Assembly: GCA_028293765.1 (NCBI GenBank)
Contig: JAQGOG010000017.1
Coordinates: forward strand, 1 to 58,363
Direction: 5' to 3'
From: Gammaproteobacteria bacterium
Lineage (GTDB): Bacteria; Pseudomonadota; Gammaproteobacteria; Steroidobacterales; Steroidobacteraceae
Length of the DNA stretch: 58,363 nucleotides
In this document: positions 47,152 through 58,363 of the stretch, one piece after another
How positions within the stretch are numbered: position 1 is the first letter of the stretch
Layout of the letters: each line of letters opens with the position of its first letter
Notes under the pieces: model-generated
The model's database searches: none
Told to the model about the DNA's origin: nothing
The model's input: only the letters and a program-made list of their open reading frames with translations
Translations under genes and position numbers: made by a program

Positions 47152-48251
47152 CGTAATCCCTCGATTCCCAGGCGTGGGCGCCGCCAGAGTTTCAAACGGT
47201 CGCCGCGACGGACGAGCAGTCGGCGATCGTTGGCCGCGAGCACGACGCTTTCGACTTCGCCCCGGCGCAAGGCCGCGAGCGCCGGAGACACGAAGCGACG
47301 ATCGAGCTCAGCGAGAGCCTCGAACACAGTCCAGTGTGAATTTGCATGCAGCATCGGCCCCACTTCCGCGACGAGGACCGCACGGTGGGCGCGAGGATAA
47401 CTGAATACTTCCGCTAGCTGACCGGGTAACGGCCGACTGTCCCCGCCGTGGAGGTGCCACAGTCCGGCGAGATACGCGTCGGAGCCAAATGCAATGTCGG
47501 TGTCCGCGTCCTGAGAATCGTCGCCCGACACGACGCCCGTAGTGAGCGAGTGCGGCCTGATGCCACTCGCGAGGTCCGTAGCCGCTGCGGAACTTCCACC
47601 ACCCCACAGCCAAAGAGCGCTCACCGGAGGCTCGCCGCGGACCCTGCGCGCCTCGTTCACCGGGTGCTCGTGCAACCACATCTCGAGCTCCGCGCCGAAT
47701 CGCTTCAATACGTGTGCGTCGGCCCCCTTTGGCAACGACTCCCCGAGACCGCTCGCCAGGGCCCGCGCAGGCTCGATAGTCGCCGCGCGCGAGGCACTTA
47801 GATCTGAAATGAGAAAATCTCCGGAACCCATTGGTTTCAGGGTAATTTCTGAGCCAACGAACACGCGTTGGAAATCGCCTCCGAAGCCTTCGAGATCTGA
47901 CTGAGAAAGCCGTAGGATGCTGCGGCGATCGAGATGCAAGCTCGTGAGGCCAGCGATCAGATGCACGGGCGTCGCAATCCAACTGGTCGAGGACAGAGCC
48001 ACCTCGTGCGCGCCAGCCCCATCGGCCAATGCAGCGGCCGCAACGCTCGCCGGCGGCACTCCTGCAAGATCGTCGCGACCCAACCACCGAGCGAGCCATG
48101 CCCGCCACCCTGCCTCGAGTGCGATCGTTTCACCGAAGCGCGCGGCGTACTCGAGACCTGGCAGCGCGCCGCTCGCCTGTCCGACCGGGGAATCTTCGCC
48201 CTCACCTGAGGGGAAGTACAAATCCGAGATGACGATGACGATTTGACGCAC
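47148..48251 (-). CDS. RpfE-like conserved protein
   Basis: A 367-residue protein resembling RpfE of Xanthomonas, whose gene also adjoins recJ and lies near prfB and lysS. It begins VRQIVIVISDLYFPSGE, has WIATPVHLIAGLTSLHLD in the middle, WLWGGG at about 240, and GLWHLHGGD later. ISDLYFP and the WGGG/HANSHW-like blocks recall the alkaline-phosphatase/phosphoglycerate-mutase superfamily, but I cannot place metal ligands. In Xanthomonas RpfE has been linked to virulence-factor regulation with no known activity. I use GTG at 48251; the longer frame to 48371 would run into the divergent gene. Confidence 0.72.
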   Translation of the reverse strand: MRQIVIVISDLYFPSGEGEDSPVGQASGALPGLEYAARFGETIALEAGWRAWLARWLGRDDLAGVPPASVAAAALADGAGAHEVALSSTSWIATPVHLIAGLTSLHLDRRSILRLSQSDLEGFGGDFQRVFVGSEITLKPMGSGDFLISDLSASRAATIEPARALASGLGESLPKGADAHVLKRFGAELEMWLHEHPVNEARRVRGEPPVSALWLWGGGSSAAATDLASGIRPHSLTTGVVSGDDSQDADTDIAFGSDAYLAGLWHLHGGDSRPLPGQLAEVFSYPRAHRAVLVAEVGPMLHANSHWTVFEALAELDRRFVSPALAALRRGEVESVVLAANDRRLLVRRGDRLKLWRRPRLGIEGLR

Positions 48252-48270
48252 GGGCGGTATCGTACCGGCG

Positions 48271-48642
48271 ATGAAGTTCACACTCGAAGCTAGTTCGCGA
48301 GTAAACCTGATTCGCGCGTATTCACCGACCGAAGTACGTGTCGGTGAACAGAGCCTGCGTGCGAGCTGCATCGTAACGGCCGATACAGTGATCGCGGAAT
48401 GGGAGCCCGCGAGCTACGCGGAGCTCGCGCCATCGCATCTCGAGGCAGTCCTGGCGTTGAAGCCGGAGCTGGTGTTGCTGGGAACCGGAGCTACGCAACG
48501 CTTTCCGCCGTCGCAAATCCGTGCGGCGTTCATTGCGCGCGGGGTGGCGCTCGAGGTGATGGACCTCGGAGCGGCGTGCCGCACGTACAACATTCTGGTT
48601 CAGGAAGAGCGGCGAGTGGCCGCGGCGTTGTTCCTCAGCTGA
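48271..48642 (+). CDS. Mth938-like domain protein (DUF498)
   Basis: A 123-residue protein of the Mth938/DUF498 fold, the family that includes the mitochondrial complex I assembly factor NDUFAF3. Conserved blocks are YSPTEVRVGEQSLRASCIV near the start, PELVLLGTGATQRFPP and a late TYNILVQEERRVAAALFL. Bacterial function is not established. Its ATG is only 19 bp from the likely start of the divergent RpfE-like gene, leaving almost no room for separate promoters. Confidence 0.85.
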   Translation: MKFTLEASSRVNLIRAYSPTEVRVGEQSLRASCIVTADTVIAEWEPASYAELAPSHLEAVLALKPELVLLGTGATQRFPPSQIRAAFIARGVALEVMDLGAACRTYNILVQEERRVAAALFLS

Positions 48643-49104
48643 GGACGGCTAGCCGAGCAAAACGAAGTGAGGCTGGCGGCCGGTCGCAAAGGCGGCCGGC
48701 AGAAGACACAAGGGGAGGAATATCAACCACCGTCAATCATTCGAAGCTGACAGACTCGAACGACCGCACTGTTTATTTTTCTTCTTTCGACTTGTTGCTC
48801 TTCTCTCGACTCCCCTCCTCCCTGTGTCTTCTGCCGGACACCTTCCTGAGCCGAAGGTCGCTGTCGTCGTTAGACGACAGGGGCGCATGTTAAACACGTC
48901 ACAGTTCGATGCGCAAGCTCTTTGAGCACAAAGGGTTTCTGGCGCTGCGCGCGCCACCGCAGCGGTGCTTCGCGCTGGGCTCTGGCGTTGTTTTCGAAGA
49001 AATATCGCCGCCGCCCGGATGGTCGCTCGACCTTAGTCTACATTAACACAAAATCAGCGACTTACGCCGGAAACATCAACCCGGCCTCATGGTGCAGCGG
49101 GAGC
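48643..49104. other. Intergenic region with an inverted-repeat element
   Basis: No gene is supported in this 462-bp gap between the Mth938-like gene and pcm. It contains the 142-bp inverted-repeat element (48696-48837) and a perfect 8-bp hairpin (CTGTCGTC, loop GTTA, GACGACAG near 48862-48881). Towards pcm the DNA is notably AT-richer than the surroundings (for example AGTCTACATTAACACAAAATC). A small minus-strand ORF at 48733-48957 lacks any family signal and spans one arm of the repeat. Confidence 0.55.
48696..48837. repeat. 142-bp element with terminal inverted repeats
   Basis: CCGGCAGAAGACACA (48696-48710) is the exact complement of TGTGTCTTCTGCCGG (48823-48837). The stem continues after a 2-nt bulge as GGGAGG/CCTCCC (48713-48718 with 48817-48822). 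The about 100-nt interior is AT-richer than the genome and has a pyrimidine tract (TTTATTTTTCTTCTTTC). It could be a MITE-like mobile remnant or a structured non-coding RNA. No target-site duplication is obvious. Confidence 0.6.
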
Positions 49105-49767
49105 CTAAGTGGTGCCGCCCAGGAGCGGTACAAAAGCAACAGCCCCGAGTGACTGTCGCTCCACGCGCTGCTCTTTGCGAGTGAAGCGGATCAGTTCCTG
49201 CTCTCCCTCGCCGCCGACCGGCACGAGCAGACGGCCACCGACCTTCAGCTGCTTGATGAGCTCTTCCGGCACGACGAGCGGCGCCGCGGCGACCAGGATG
49301 CCGTCAAACGGCGCGTGCGCCTTCCAGCCGAGCGACCCGTCGCCGTAACGGAAGCGGACGTTGCGAATGCCGAGTTCCTTGATCCGCTCCTTGGCGCGGG
49401 TCACGAGCGGCTCGACGCGTTCGATCGTATAGATCCGTTCGACGAGCGGAGCGAGCACCGCGGTCTGGTATCCGCAGCCGGTGCCGACCTCGAGCACCTT
49501 GAGCAACGGACCGCCTTCCAGCAGCGCCTCGGTCATGCGCGCAACGATGTACGGCTGGGAGATGGTCTGACCAAACCCGATCGGGAGGGCCGTGTCCTCA
49601 TATGCCCGCGTGCCCAGCGCCTCGTCCACGAAGATATGCCGCGGAACATTGCGAATGCGGTCCAGCACCGCGAGATTCGAAATGCCCTGCTCGCGCAGGC
49701 GCTGCACGAGCCGATCGCGGGTGCGCGCGGACGTCATGCCAATTCCAGCAAACCGCACGTCAGCCAT
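49105..49767 (-). CDS. pcm: Protein-L-isoaspartate O-methyltransferase
   Basis: Repairs isoaspartyl residues using S-adenosylmethionine. The 220-residue protein carries the PIMT signatures [38 protein letters not shown] (SAM motif I) and [10 protein letters not shown]. Length is typical of Pcm. The ATG at 49767 overlaps the surE 3' end by 8 nt, and surE-pcm is a classic stationary-phase pair. Confidence 0.96.
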   Translation of the reverse strand: MADVRFAGIGMTSARTRDRLVQRLREQGISNLAVLDRIRNVPRHIFVDEALGTRAYEDTALPIGFGQTISQPYIVARMTEALLEGGPLLKVLEVGTGCGYQTAVLAPLVERIYTIERVEPLVTRAKERIKELGIRNVRFRYGDGSLGWKAHAPFDGILVAAAPLVVPEELIKQLKVGGRLLVPVGGEGEQELIRFTRKEQRVERQSLGAVAFVPLLGGTT

Positions 49768-50524
49768 TTATGCCTTCCAGCCAGCTCTGCACGGCCGGCA
49801 ATGCGGCGTGTCGGGTCAAGTCGATCTGCAACGGAGTCACGGAAACATAGCCCTGTGTGATGGTGTCGAAGTCCGTCCCCGGGCCGGCGTCCTGCTCCGA
49901 TCCAGCTGGGCCAACCCAGTATACGGGGCGGCCTCGAGGATCCTGCGCCGGGATGATGGGTTCGGATCGGTGGCGGTAACCGAGTCGGGTCGAGCGAAAG
50001 CCACGAAGCTTCTCGAACGGCACGTCCGGGACGTTGACGTTGAGGATATGCGCCCGCTCCAGCGGCTTAAGCAAGAGCTGCATGACGAGACGGCGAGCCA
50101 CCTCGGCGCCGGTTTCGAAGTGACGGCCGCTCTCGGGCGTCGTACACAGCGAGACGGCAATCGTCGACAAGCCGAGGAAGCGGCCCTCGACGGCGGCCGC
50201 GACCGTGCCCGAATACAGTACATCGTCGCCGAGATTCGGCCCGTCGTTGACGCCGGAAACCACCATGTCGTGTTCGTAGTCAAAGAACCCGGAGACAGCG
50301 AGATGGACGCAGTCCGTTGGGGTTCCGGGAACGTAGTACACGCCGGGCTCCGACTCGAACACGCGCAGGGGCACATCGAGTGTGAGCGAGTTGCTCGCAC
50401 CGCTGCGATTGCGGTCCGGGGCCACTACGGTCACCGTCACATCGGCGAGCGTGGCGAGGGCCTCCCGCAGGCGGCGGATGCCTTCTGCGCGGAAACCGTC
50501 ATCGTTGCTGACCAGTATCTTCAC
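49760..50524 (-). CDS. surE: 5'/3'-nucleotidase SurE
   Basis: Metal-dependent nucleotidase and exopolyphosphatase. The 254-residue protein begins [16 protein letters not shown] with the metal ligands D8 and D9, and contains [27 protein letters not shown] and [22 protein letters not shown], all family hallmarks. The start is GTG at 50524. It precedes pcm. In E. coli the same genes lie near truD and ispDF, as here. Confidence 0.96.
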   Translation of the reverse strand: MKILVSNDDGFRAEGIRRLREALATLADVTVTVVAPDRNRSGASNSLTLDVPLRVFESEPGVYYVPGTPTDCVHLAVSGFFDYEHDMVVSGVNDGPNLGDDVLYSGTVAAAVEGRFLGLSTIAVSLCTTPESGRHFETGAEVARRLVMQLLLKPLERAHILNVNVPDVPFEKLRGFRSTRLGYRHRSEPIIPAQDPRGRPVYWVGPAGSEQDAGPGTDFDTITQGYVSVTPLQIDLTRHAALPAVQSWLEGING

Positions 50525-50663
50525 GGATGGATGTTTTGAGCTCTCGTCGCTGGAGCCTGGGAGCCCGGCTGGCTGATGATCGCCGCGGCGCAGGCGGCGA
50601 GCATTAGCCAGGCAGTCTGCCAGGGCGCGTCACTATACTTGAACGACTTTCGGCGGAGGTAGC

Positions 50664-51215
50664 GTGAGACCCACACCCGACGAACAAGAGGATGCCCGGC
50701 TTTTCCGGGAAGCGGTGAGAGATGTCAAACCGCTGTCGACCGACGCCTCGGTTGCGGACCGCCCCGCTGCGGAGCGCCCGAAGCCGTATCCCCGCGCCCG
50801 CTTCAGCCGCGCGGACCGACACGCCGTGCTTCTCGAGAGCCTGACTGGAGAGGTGGACGACCCGGAGCTCGCTGGCGGCGATCACCTGGTGTACCACCGG
50901 GCCGGCGTGCAGACCCAGGTTCTGCGGAAGCTTCGCCGGGGCCAGTATCGCGTGCAGGCCGAGATCGATTTGCATGGGTTGACAGTGCTCGAGGCCAAGC
51001 AGGCGCTCCGGCTGTTTCTGGCGAATGCGCTCGATCGGCAGATCCGCTGTGTGCGGATCATCCATGGCAAAGGATTGCGATCGGGACATCGAGGGCCGGT
51101 CCTCAAAGGTGCGGTGAGCGCCGTGCTGCGCAAGACGGCGGCGGTCGTCGCCTATGTTTCCGCTCGGCAGGTCGACGGTGGCACTGGAGCCGTTTACGTT
51201 CTGCTGTCGAATTAG
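50664..51215 (+). CDS. Smr-domain protein
   Basis: A 183-residue protein with an N-terminal disordered stretch and a C-terminal Smr (MutS2-related) domain. The nuclease-associated words IDLHGLTVLEAKQAL and IIHGKGLRSGHRGPVLK are intact. It resembles the Gammaproteobacterial SmrA/SmrB family; some Smr proteins cleave mRNA at collided ribosomes. GTG at 50664 follows a GGAGG by 4 nt. TATACT at 50634-50639 may be a -10 box, without a good -35 partner. Confidence 0.88.
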   Translation: MRPTPDEQEDARLFREAVRDVKPLSTDASVADRPAAERPKPYPRARFSRADRHAVLLESLTGEVDDPELAGGDHLVYHRAGVQTQVLRKLRRGQYRVQAEIDLHGLTVLEAKQALRLFLANALDRQIRCVRIIHGKGLRSGHRGPVLKGAVSAVLRKTAAVVAYVSARQVDGGTGAVYVLLSN

Positions 51216-51230
51216 GCGGACGGCACCGAA

Positions 51231-51465
51231 GTCTCGCGAAACCGGCCTATTACCTAGCGGGCTACGCCTCCGGCGTCTTTTACGAACCGCCCTGCCTCAC
51301 AACAGGCCCGCTCTTCGCCGGCTACGCGCCCCGGGCAAAAGCCGCGCCTTTTGCCGGGGGCGCCCAGCCGGCGGCGCCCAGCCGGCGGCGGCGCAACCCT
51401 CTCGCGCGGCGCGCTCGTTGAAAGCACCGCAGGCTGCGCGCCCCGGGCGTCTTTCAGCCGATTAA
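51231..51465. repeat. Dispersed intergenic repeat, copy B
   Basis: The gap between convergent smr and truD has no gene. GAACCGGCC-type and GCGGGCTACGCCTCCGGC words at about 51238-51273 match the 55979-56090 region. The hairpin core at 51335-51354 (GCAAAAGCCGCGCCTTTTGC) is 19/20 identical to the inverted 159-178. GGCGCGCTCGTTGAAAGC near 51409 matches GGCGCGCTCGCTGGAAGC at 56094. Confidence 0.6.
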
Positions 51466-52518
51466 CTAAGCGTCAGTGTCTTCGTCGGCAAGGGATTCCG
51501 AGTCGACGATTTCGCGTACGACCATTGTGGCGAAGCTTCCGCGCATGAGCCGGAAACGGACGACTATTGCATCCGACTCGCGCTCCCAGGTTAGATCTCG
51601 CACGGCCAGCCGCAGGGCCCGGCGCTCCTGCTCCATTCCGGCCTCCACGGTCAGTGCGCAAGGCTGCGGAAATTCAGCGGCGACGCGCGTTTCAAGCTCA
51701 AGCACGCGCCCGTGCGTCGCTGGAACACCCCGGCCCCACATCGGCCCTGTTGGGTGAATGTCGAGTTGCGCGCATCGCTCGGTCAACGTCTGATCGAGAG
51801 CGTCGACCGGGAAGATGCTGCCGCGGCCATCCAGGTTAGCGATGTCGCCAGGTTCCAGGTGCTCCCAACTGCTATCCCTGACTCGTTCGGCAAGTGCGGC
51901 GTTGAAAACCAGGCTGCGGGCACCCGACAGCACGAAGCCGCGCTCCTGGTGCCGCAGGGCGCGCAGACCGTCGGCGATGCGCGCGAGATTTGAGGCGTCG
52001 CGGCCGAAGCGTTGGGGGCCGAAGTAGTTCGGTACGCCCCGGCGGCCGATTTCGGCTACACGCGCGGCTAAAGCGGCGTCGGCGACTTCGATGTCTCGGA
52101 TGCGAACCATGAAGCGGTTGCCGGCGAGCGCGCCGCGGGGGAGTTTGCGGGAGTGGGCTTCTGCTGCGAGCACTTCGAAGTCTGGCTCGCGAACGGTGCG
52201 CCAGACATCGAGCGTCAGCCGCGACTGCGGGACGGTGAGCCACTGGATAGCGATCGCCCGGCGATCCTTGAGGCCGGCGTAGCCGATGTCACGGGGATGG
52301 CAACCACAGATTTTCGCAAGCTCGCGGACCACCCATTGGGTGTTGGCGTTTCGCTTACGGACTTTGAGCAGGACGTGCTGCCCCGTACCGGAGGCACCGA
52401 AGCCTAGGTCTTCTTCGACGACGAAGTCTTCAGGCTCGACTCGCAGTGTGCCGCGAGCGAGCGGCGCTCCGTGGGCGCGCGGCGGGTCAAGTGCCGTCGG
52501 TAACCAATGCGTGTCCAA
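51466..52518 (-). CDS. truD: tRNA pseudouridine(13) synthase TruD
   Basis: Modifies U13 of tRNA-Glu. The 350-residue protein has the N-terminal VEPEDFVVEE, the catalytic Asp in GYAGLKDRRAIA, and the TruD insertion domain beginning near VPNYFGPQRFGRDASNL. The only usable start is TTG at 52518, because an in-frame TAA lies 18-16 nt upstream; no SD is visible. The C-terminus is acidic. It is last in the eno-ftsB-ispD-ispF-truD direction. Confidence 0.94.
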   Translation of the reverse strand: MDTHWLPTALDPPRAHGAPLARGTLRVEPEDFVVEEDLGFGASGTGQHVLLKVRKRNANTQWVVRELAKICGCHPRDIGYAGLKDRRAIAIQWLTVPQSRLTLDVWRTVREPDFEVLAAEAHSRKLPRGALAGNRFMVRIRDIEVADAALAARVAEIGRRGVPNYFGPQRFGRDASNLARIADGLRALRHQERGFVLSGARSLVFNAALAERVRDSSWEHLEPGDIANLDGRGSIFPVDALDQTLTERCAQLDIHPTGPMWGRGVPATHGRVLELETRVAAEFPQPCALTVEAGMEQERRALRLAVRDLTWERESDAIVVRFRLMRGSFATMVVREIVDSESLADEDTDA

Positions 52519-52533
52519 GCCAGATACGTCTGA

Positions 52534-52764
52534 TTAAGGGGCGTAAACGCGCGGCCGTCCAGGCGCAGGCGTTCCGAAGCTCGGCACAGCGGCGCAACGA
52601 TTTTCGGGCGCGGCGGCTCCCGAGCTCGAAGCGCCGGCGCGAAGAAACCCAGGCGCGGCAGCTCCCAGGCTCGAGGCGTCGGCGCGAAGATGACTTGGCT
52701 CCGCAGCTACCGCTATCGAAGCTTCAACGTGGAGACGACGCAGAGCCGGGCCTTCCTGGCTCAT
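52534..52764 (-). CDS. Possible small Ala-rich repeat protein between ispF and truD
   Basis: A 76-residue frame whose ATG overlaps the ispF TGA (ATGA) and whose TAA is 15 nt before truD. It contains three degenerate 15-residue repeats: [28 protein letters not shown] and [14 protein letters not shown]. The underlying DNA is a tandem 45-bp repeat. No domain, signal peptide or membrane segment is visible. It could be a real small coupled gene or just repeat DNA that happens to be open. Placement argues for the former; composition does not settle it. Confidence 0.35.
   Translation of the reverse strand: MSQEGPALRRLHVEASIAVAAEPSHLRADASSLGAAAPGFLRAGASSSGAAAPENRCAAVPSFGTPAPGRPRVYAP
52562..52695. 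repeat. 45-bp tandem repeat, about three copies
   Basis: Two clear units, 52607-52651 and 52652-52695, both read GGCGCGGC(G/A)GCTCCC, then GCTCGA(A/G)GCG and CGGCGCGAAGA. A more degenerate unit precedes them from 52562. The unit length is a multiple of three, which keeps the minus-strand frame open. Confidence 0.7.
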
Positions 52765-53246
52765 TTAATATTTCCCGCATCCACCAGCAGGACGACGGCT
52801 TGGGCGGCGATGCCTTCGGCGCGGCCGAGGAAGCCGAGACGCTCGGTTGTCGTCGCCTTGACGTTGACGAGCTCGTCACTGACCTCCAGCAGCTGCGCGA
52901 TCTGGCGCCGTATCTCATCACGGACCGGCCCCACCTTCGGGGCCTCGGCCAGTACCGTAACGTCGGCGTTTCCGACACGCAGATGTCGGGCGCGCAGCAA
53001 GTCGAGCACGTGACGGACGAACTGTTTGCTGTCGGCGCCTTTCCAACGCGGATCGGTGTCTTTGAAGTGCTGACCGATGTCACCGAGGCCCGCCGCACCG
53101 AGCAGAGCGTCGCAGAGGGCATGCAGCACCACGTCGCCATCGGAATGCGCGACGACGCCGCGAGAGTGCGGGACGCGTACTCCGCCGAGCATTACGAAGT
53201 CGCCCGGTCCAAAGGCATGTACGTCGATTCCCGAACCGATTCTCAT
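52761..53246 (-). CDS. ispF: 2-C-methyl-D-erythritol 2,4-cyclodiphosphate synthase
   Basis: MEP-pathway enzyme that cyclises the CDP-methylerythritol phosphate intermediate. The 161-residue protein has the zinc ligands D8 and H10 in [11 protein letters not shown] and a third His in [12 protein letters not shown], plus the late [12 protein letters not shown]. Start ATG at 53246 shares one base with the ispD stop (TGATG). A GTG three bases upstream is the alternative. Confidence 0.96.
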   Translation of the reverse strand: MRIGSGIDVHAFGPGDFVMLGGVRVPHSRGVVAHSDGDVVLHALCDALLGAAGLGDIGQHFKDTDPRWKGADSKQFVRHVLDLLRARHLRVGNADVTVLAEAPKVGPVRDEIRRQIAQLLEVSDELVNVKATTTERLGFLGRAEGIAAQAVVLLVDAGNIK

Positions 53247-54001
53247 CACGGATGCTCCTGGTGTGCGGCGGGTATGCTCTCACGCCCTTTCAACAAAGCC
53301 GCGGCGAGCAGCAGGTCGTCCGCACTGGTGATCTTGATGTTGGCGGCCGAGCCTTCCACGAGCAGCGGACGCTCTCCTATCCATTCCAACGCCTGCGCTT
53401 CGTCCGTAGGCAGGCGACCGGTCGCCAGAGCGCGATCCAATGCATCGCACAGCAACTCGTAACGGAACATCTGGGGTGTCAGCGCTCGCCACAGACCTGC
53501 ACGGTCGACTGTCTGCTCGATTTCGGGAGCGCCGCTCTGGCGCGGCTCGCCGCCCGCGCGCTTCAAAGTGTCGGCGGCGGGCGTGGCCAGCAAACCGCCG
53601 ATCGGGTGGGAAGCGACGCGCTCGAGCAACTGTTGTAGATCTTTCGGGGCGAGGCACGGCCGTGCCGCGTCGTGTACGAGCACCCAATCGTGCGAGGCAG
53701 CCCGGCCGCCGAGCGCCGCGAGCCCCTTGCGAACGGACTGGCTCCGCTCCACACCACCGCCAGCGATGATGAGATCAGGCAGACGGTCGGGCAGTTTGGC
53801 GAGGCGGTTCGCAACCTCAGGCCAGTACGGATCGGCGGCGGCCAGCGAGACGACTACTCCGGCGCAACTCGGGTCGGCGAGAAACGGGGCCAGCGACCAC
53901 TCGATGACGGTACGGCCTTGCAAGGGCGCGTACTGCTTCGGCTTGCGGTCGCCGAATCTGCGGCCTGCGCCCGCGGCGGGCATGACGAGCCAGTAGCGCA
54001 T
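53246..54001 (-). CDS. ispD: 2-C-methyl-D-erythritol 4-phosphate cytidylyltransferase
   Basis: MEP-pathway enzyme making CDP-methylerythritol. The 251-residue protein begins [15 protein letters not shown] with the nucleotide-binding GxGxR and has [27 protein letters not shown] and the late [13 protein letters not shown]. The ATG at 54001 matches family N-termini. It is 52 nt downstream of ftsB; ftsB-ispD-ispF is a conserved string. Confidence 0.95.
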   Translation of the reverse strand: MRYWLVMPAAGAGRRFGDRKPKQYAPLQGRTVIEWSLAPFLADPSCAGVVVSLAAADPYWPEVANRLAKLPDRLPDLIIAGGGVERSQSVRKGLAALGGRAASHDWVLVHDAARPCLAPKDLQQLLERVASHPIGGLLATPAADTLKRAGGEPRQSGAPEIEQTVDRAGLWRALTPQMFRYELLCDALDRALATGRLPTDEAQALEWIGERPLLVEGSAANIKITSADDLLLAAALLKGRESIPAAHQEHP

Positions 54002-54053
54002 AGGGAGTCGCGAAGAAACGCGCGGATATCGATCGGTACCGGAGCGCTGCACG

Positions 54054-54377
54054 TCAGCGCGCGGCTAGGGTCCGAGCAGGTGGTTGGGAGCCCGTGGACG
54101 ACGGAGGCGGAGGCACCACCTGATAGAACGTCTCGTGCGAGGCAATCATGCCCAGGTCGCTGCGGGCCCGCTCTTCCAGCGCATCCATGCCCGTCTTGAG
54201 ATCGCGCACCTCGGCCCCGAGCTGCCGGTTACGTTCGGTGAGTTGGTCGTTTTCGCCGCGCTGCGCCGCCACCGCCCGCTCGAGACGATCGAGCTCGCGT
54301 ACGCCATCCTCTGAGAACCAAACCCGGTACTGCAGGAGGATGATGACAAGAGCCAGGGCCGCGGCGAGCCACTTCAT
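54054..54377 (-). CDS. ftsB: Cell division protein FtsB
   Basis: Bitopic division protein that forms the FtsQLB complex and signals septal peptidoglycan synthesis. The 107-residue protein has one N-terminal membrane helix (WLAAALALVIILLQYRVWF), then a Leu/Glu-rich coiled coil (about 28-75), and the conserved ARSDLGMIASHETFYQVV. The Pro/Ser-rich C-terminal tail is short. It follows eno after 155 nt containing two GC-rich hairpins (near 54418-54432 and 54472-54490), so regulation between the two genes is possible. Confidence 0.93.
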   Translation of the reverse strand: MKWLAAALALVIILLQYRVWFSEDGVRELDRLERAVAAQRGENDQLTERNRQLGAEVRDLKTGMDALEERARSDLGMIASHETFYQVVPPPPSSTGSQPPARTLAAR

Positions 54378-54532
54378 GGGCGGAACAGCCTATCAGACAG
54401 CGCGCCGCGCGCGAAGGGTGCGACGCAAGCGTCGCTCGGGCGGCCCAACTGGCCTGCCCCGATCCGGCGACGAGCGCGCGTCGCGCGCGCAGCAGACGGT
54501 CCCTGAGGCGGCAATCTTGCAGCAATCAAGCA

Positions 54533-58363
<3,831 letters not shown>

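Noticed and set aside
48690..48730. RNase P RNA-like word GGGGAGGAA
   Set aside because: The invariant context (GAGGAAAGTCCGGGC) and other conserved regions of RNase P RNA are absent.
48733..48957. 74-codon minus-strand ORF over the inverted-repeat element
   Set aside because: Its composition follows the repeat arm and purine tract, it has no SD, and no family similarity is evident.

Overview
This 58.4-kb window is a GC-rich stretch of bacterial chromosome made almost entirely of core genes. The gene set and order (rluC/rne; kdsB-ycaR-lpxK-msbA-exbD-exbB; lolD with two Lol permeases; mfd-csiV-nagZ; rpoE-rseA-rseB to lepA-lepB-rnc-era-recO-pdxJ-acpS; sdhCDAB-sdhE; prfB-lysS; recJ beside an rpfE homologue; eno-ftsB-ispD-ispF-truD-surE-pcm; pyrG-kdsA) point to a Gammaproteobacterium. 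My inference is the Xanthomonadales/Nevskiales/Steroidobacter side of the class rather than the enterics. I see no prophage, IS transposase, CRISPR array, rRNA, tRNA, toxin-antitoxin pair, secretion cluster or defence island.

Layout. 1-4.7 kb: divergent rluC and rne with a long rne leader. 4.8-6.5 kb: a small phosphatase and two secreted proteins that share a C-terminal module. 6.9-15.8 kb: lipid A/Kdo and lipoprotein-export genes (kdsB, ycaR, lpxK, msbA, exbD, exbB, a DUF2062 gene, lolD and two Lol permeases). 16-21.9 kb: plus-strand genes for a small exported protein, a class III nucleotidyl cyclase, mfd and csiV. 22-36 kb: one very long minus-strand run from rpoE-rseA-rseB through a thioredoxin-fold protein, lepA, lepB, a DUF4845 protein, rnc, era, recO, pdxJ, acpS, an exonuclease, rlmD and nagZ to a degenerate PAS-GGDEF protein. 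36-40.3 kb: the succinate dehydrogenase operon with two assembly-factor genes, and divergent ygfZ. 41.5-48.3 kb: prfB (programmed frameshift)-lysS-murI and rpfE-like-recJ. 48.3-58.4 kb: a Mth938-fold gene, pcm, surE, smr, truD, ispF, ispD, ftsB, eno, kdsA and the 3' part of pyrG.

The genes serve envelope building (Kdo, lipid A, lipoprotein sorting, peptidoglycan recycling), envelope-stress response (sigma-E), RNA processing and translation (RNase E, RNase III, Era, EF4, RF2, LysRS, pseudouridine and m5U enzymes), repair (Mfd, RecJ, RecO) and respiration (complex II). Neighbouring genes are often coupled by 4-nt stop/start overlaps (10 ATGA and 4 TTGA), and seven genes appear to use TTG starts.

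I found no clearly new multi-gene system. The least-explained signals are: a dispersed intergenic repeat family present at three loci; a 142-bp AT-richer element bounded by 15-bp perfect inverted repeats; low-complexity insertions inside RlmD, YgfZ and MurI; a LOV-like PAS domain lacking the photo-cysteine, fused to a degenerate GGDEF domain and coupled to nagZ; and a small 15-residue-repeat ORF wedged between ispF and truD.
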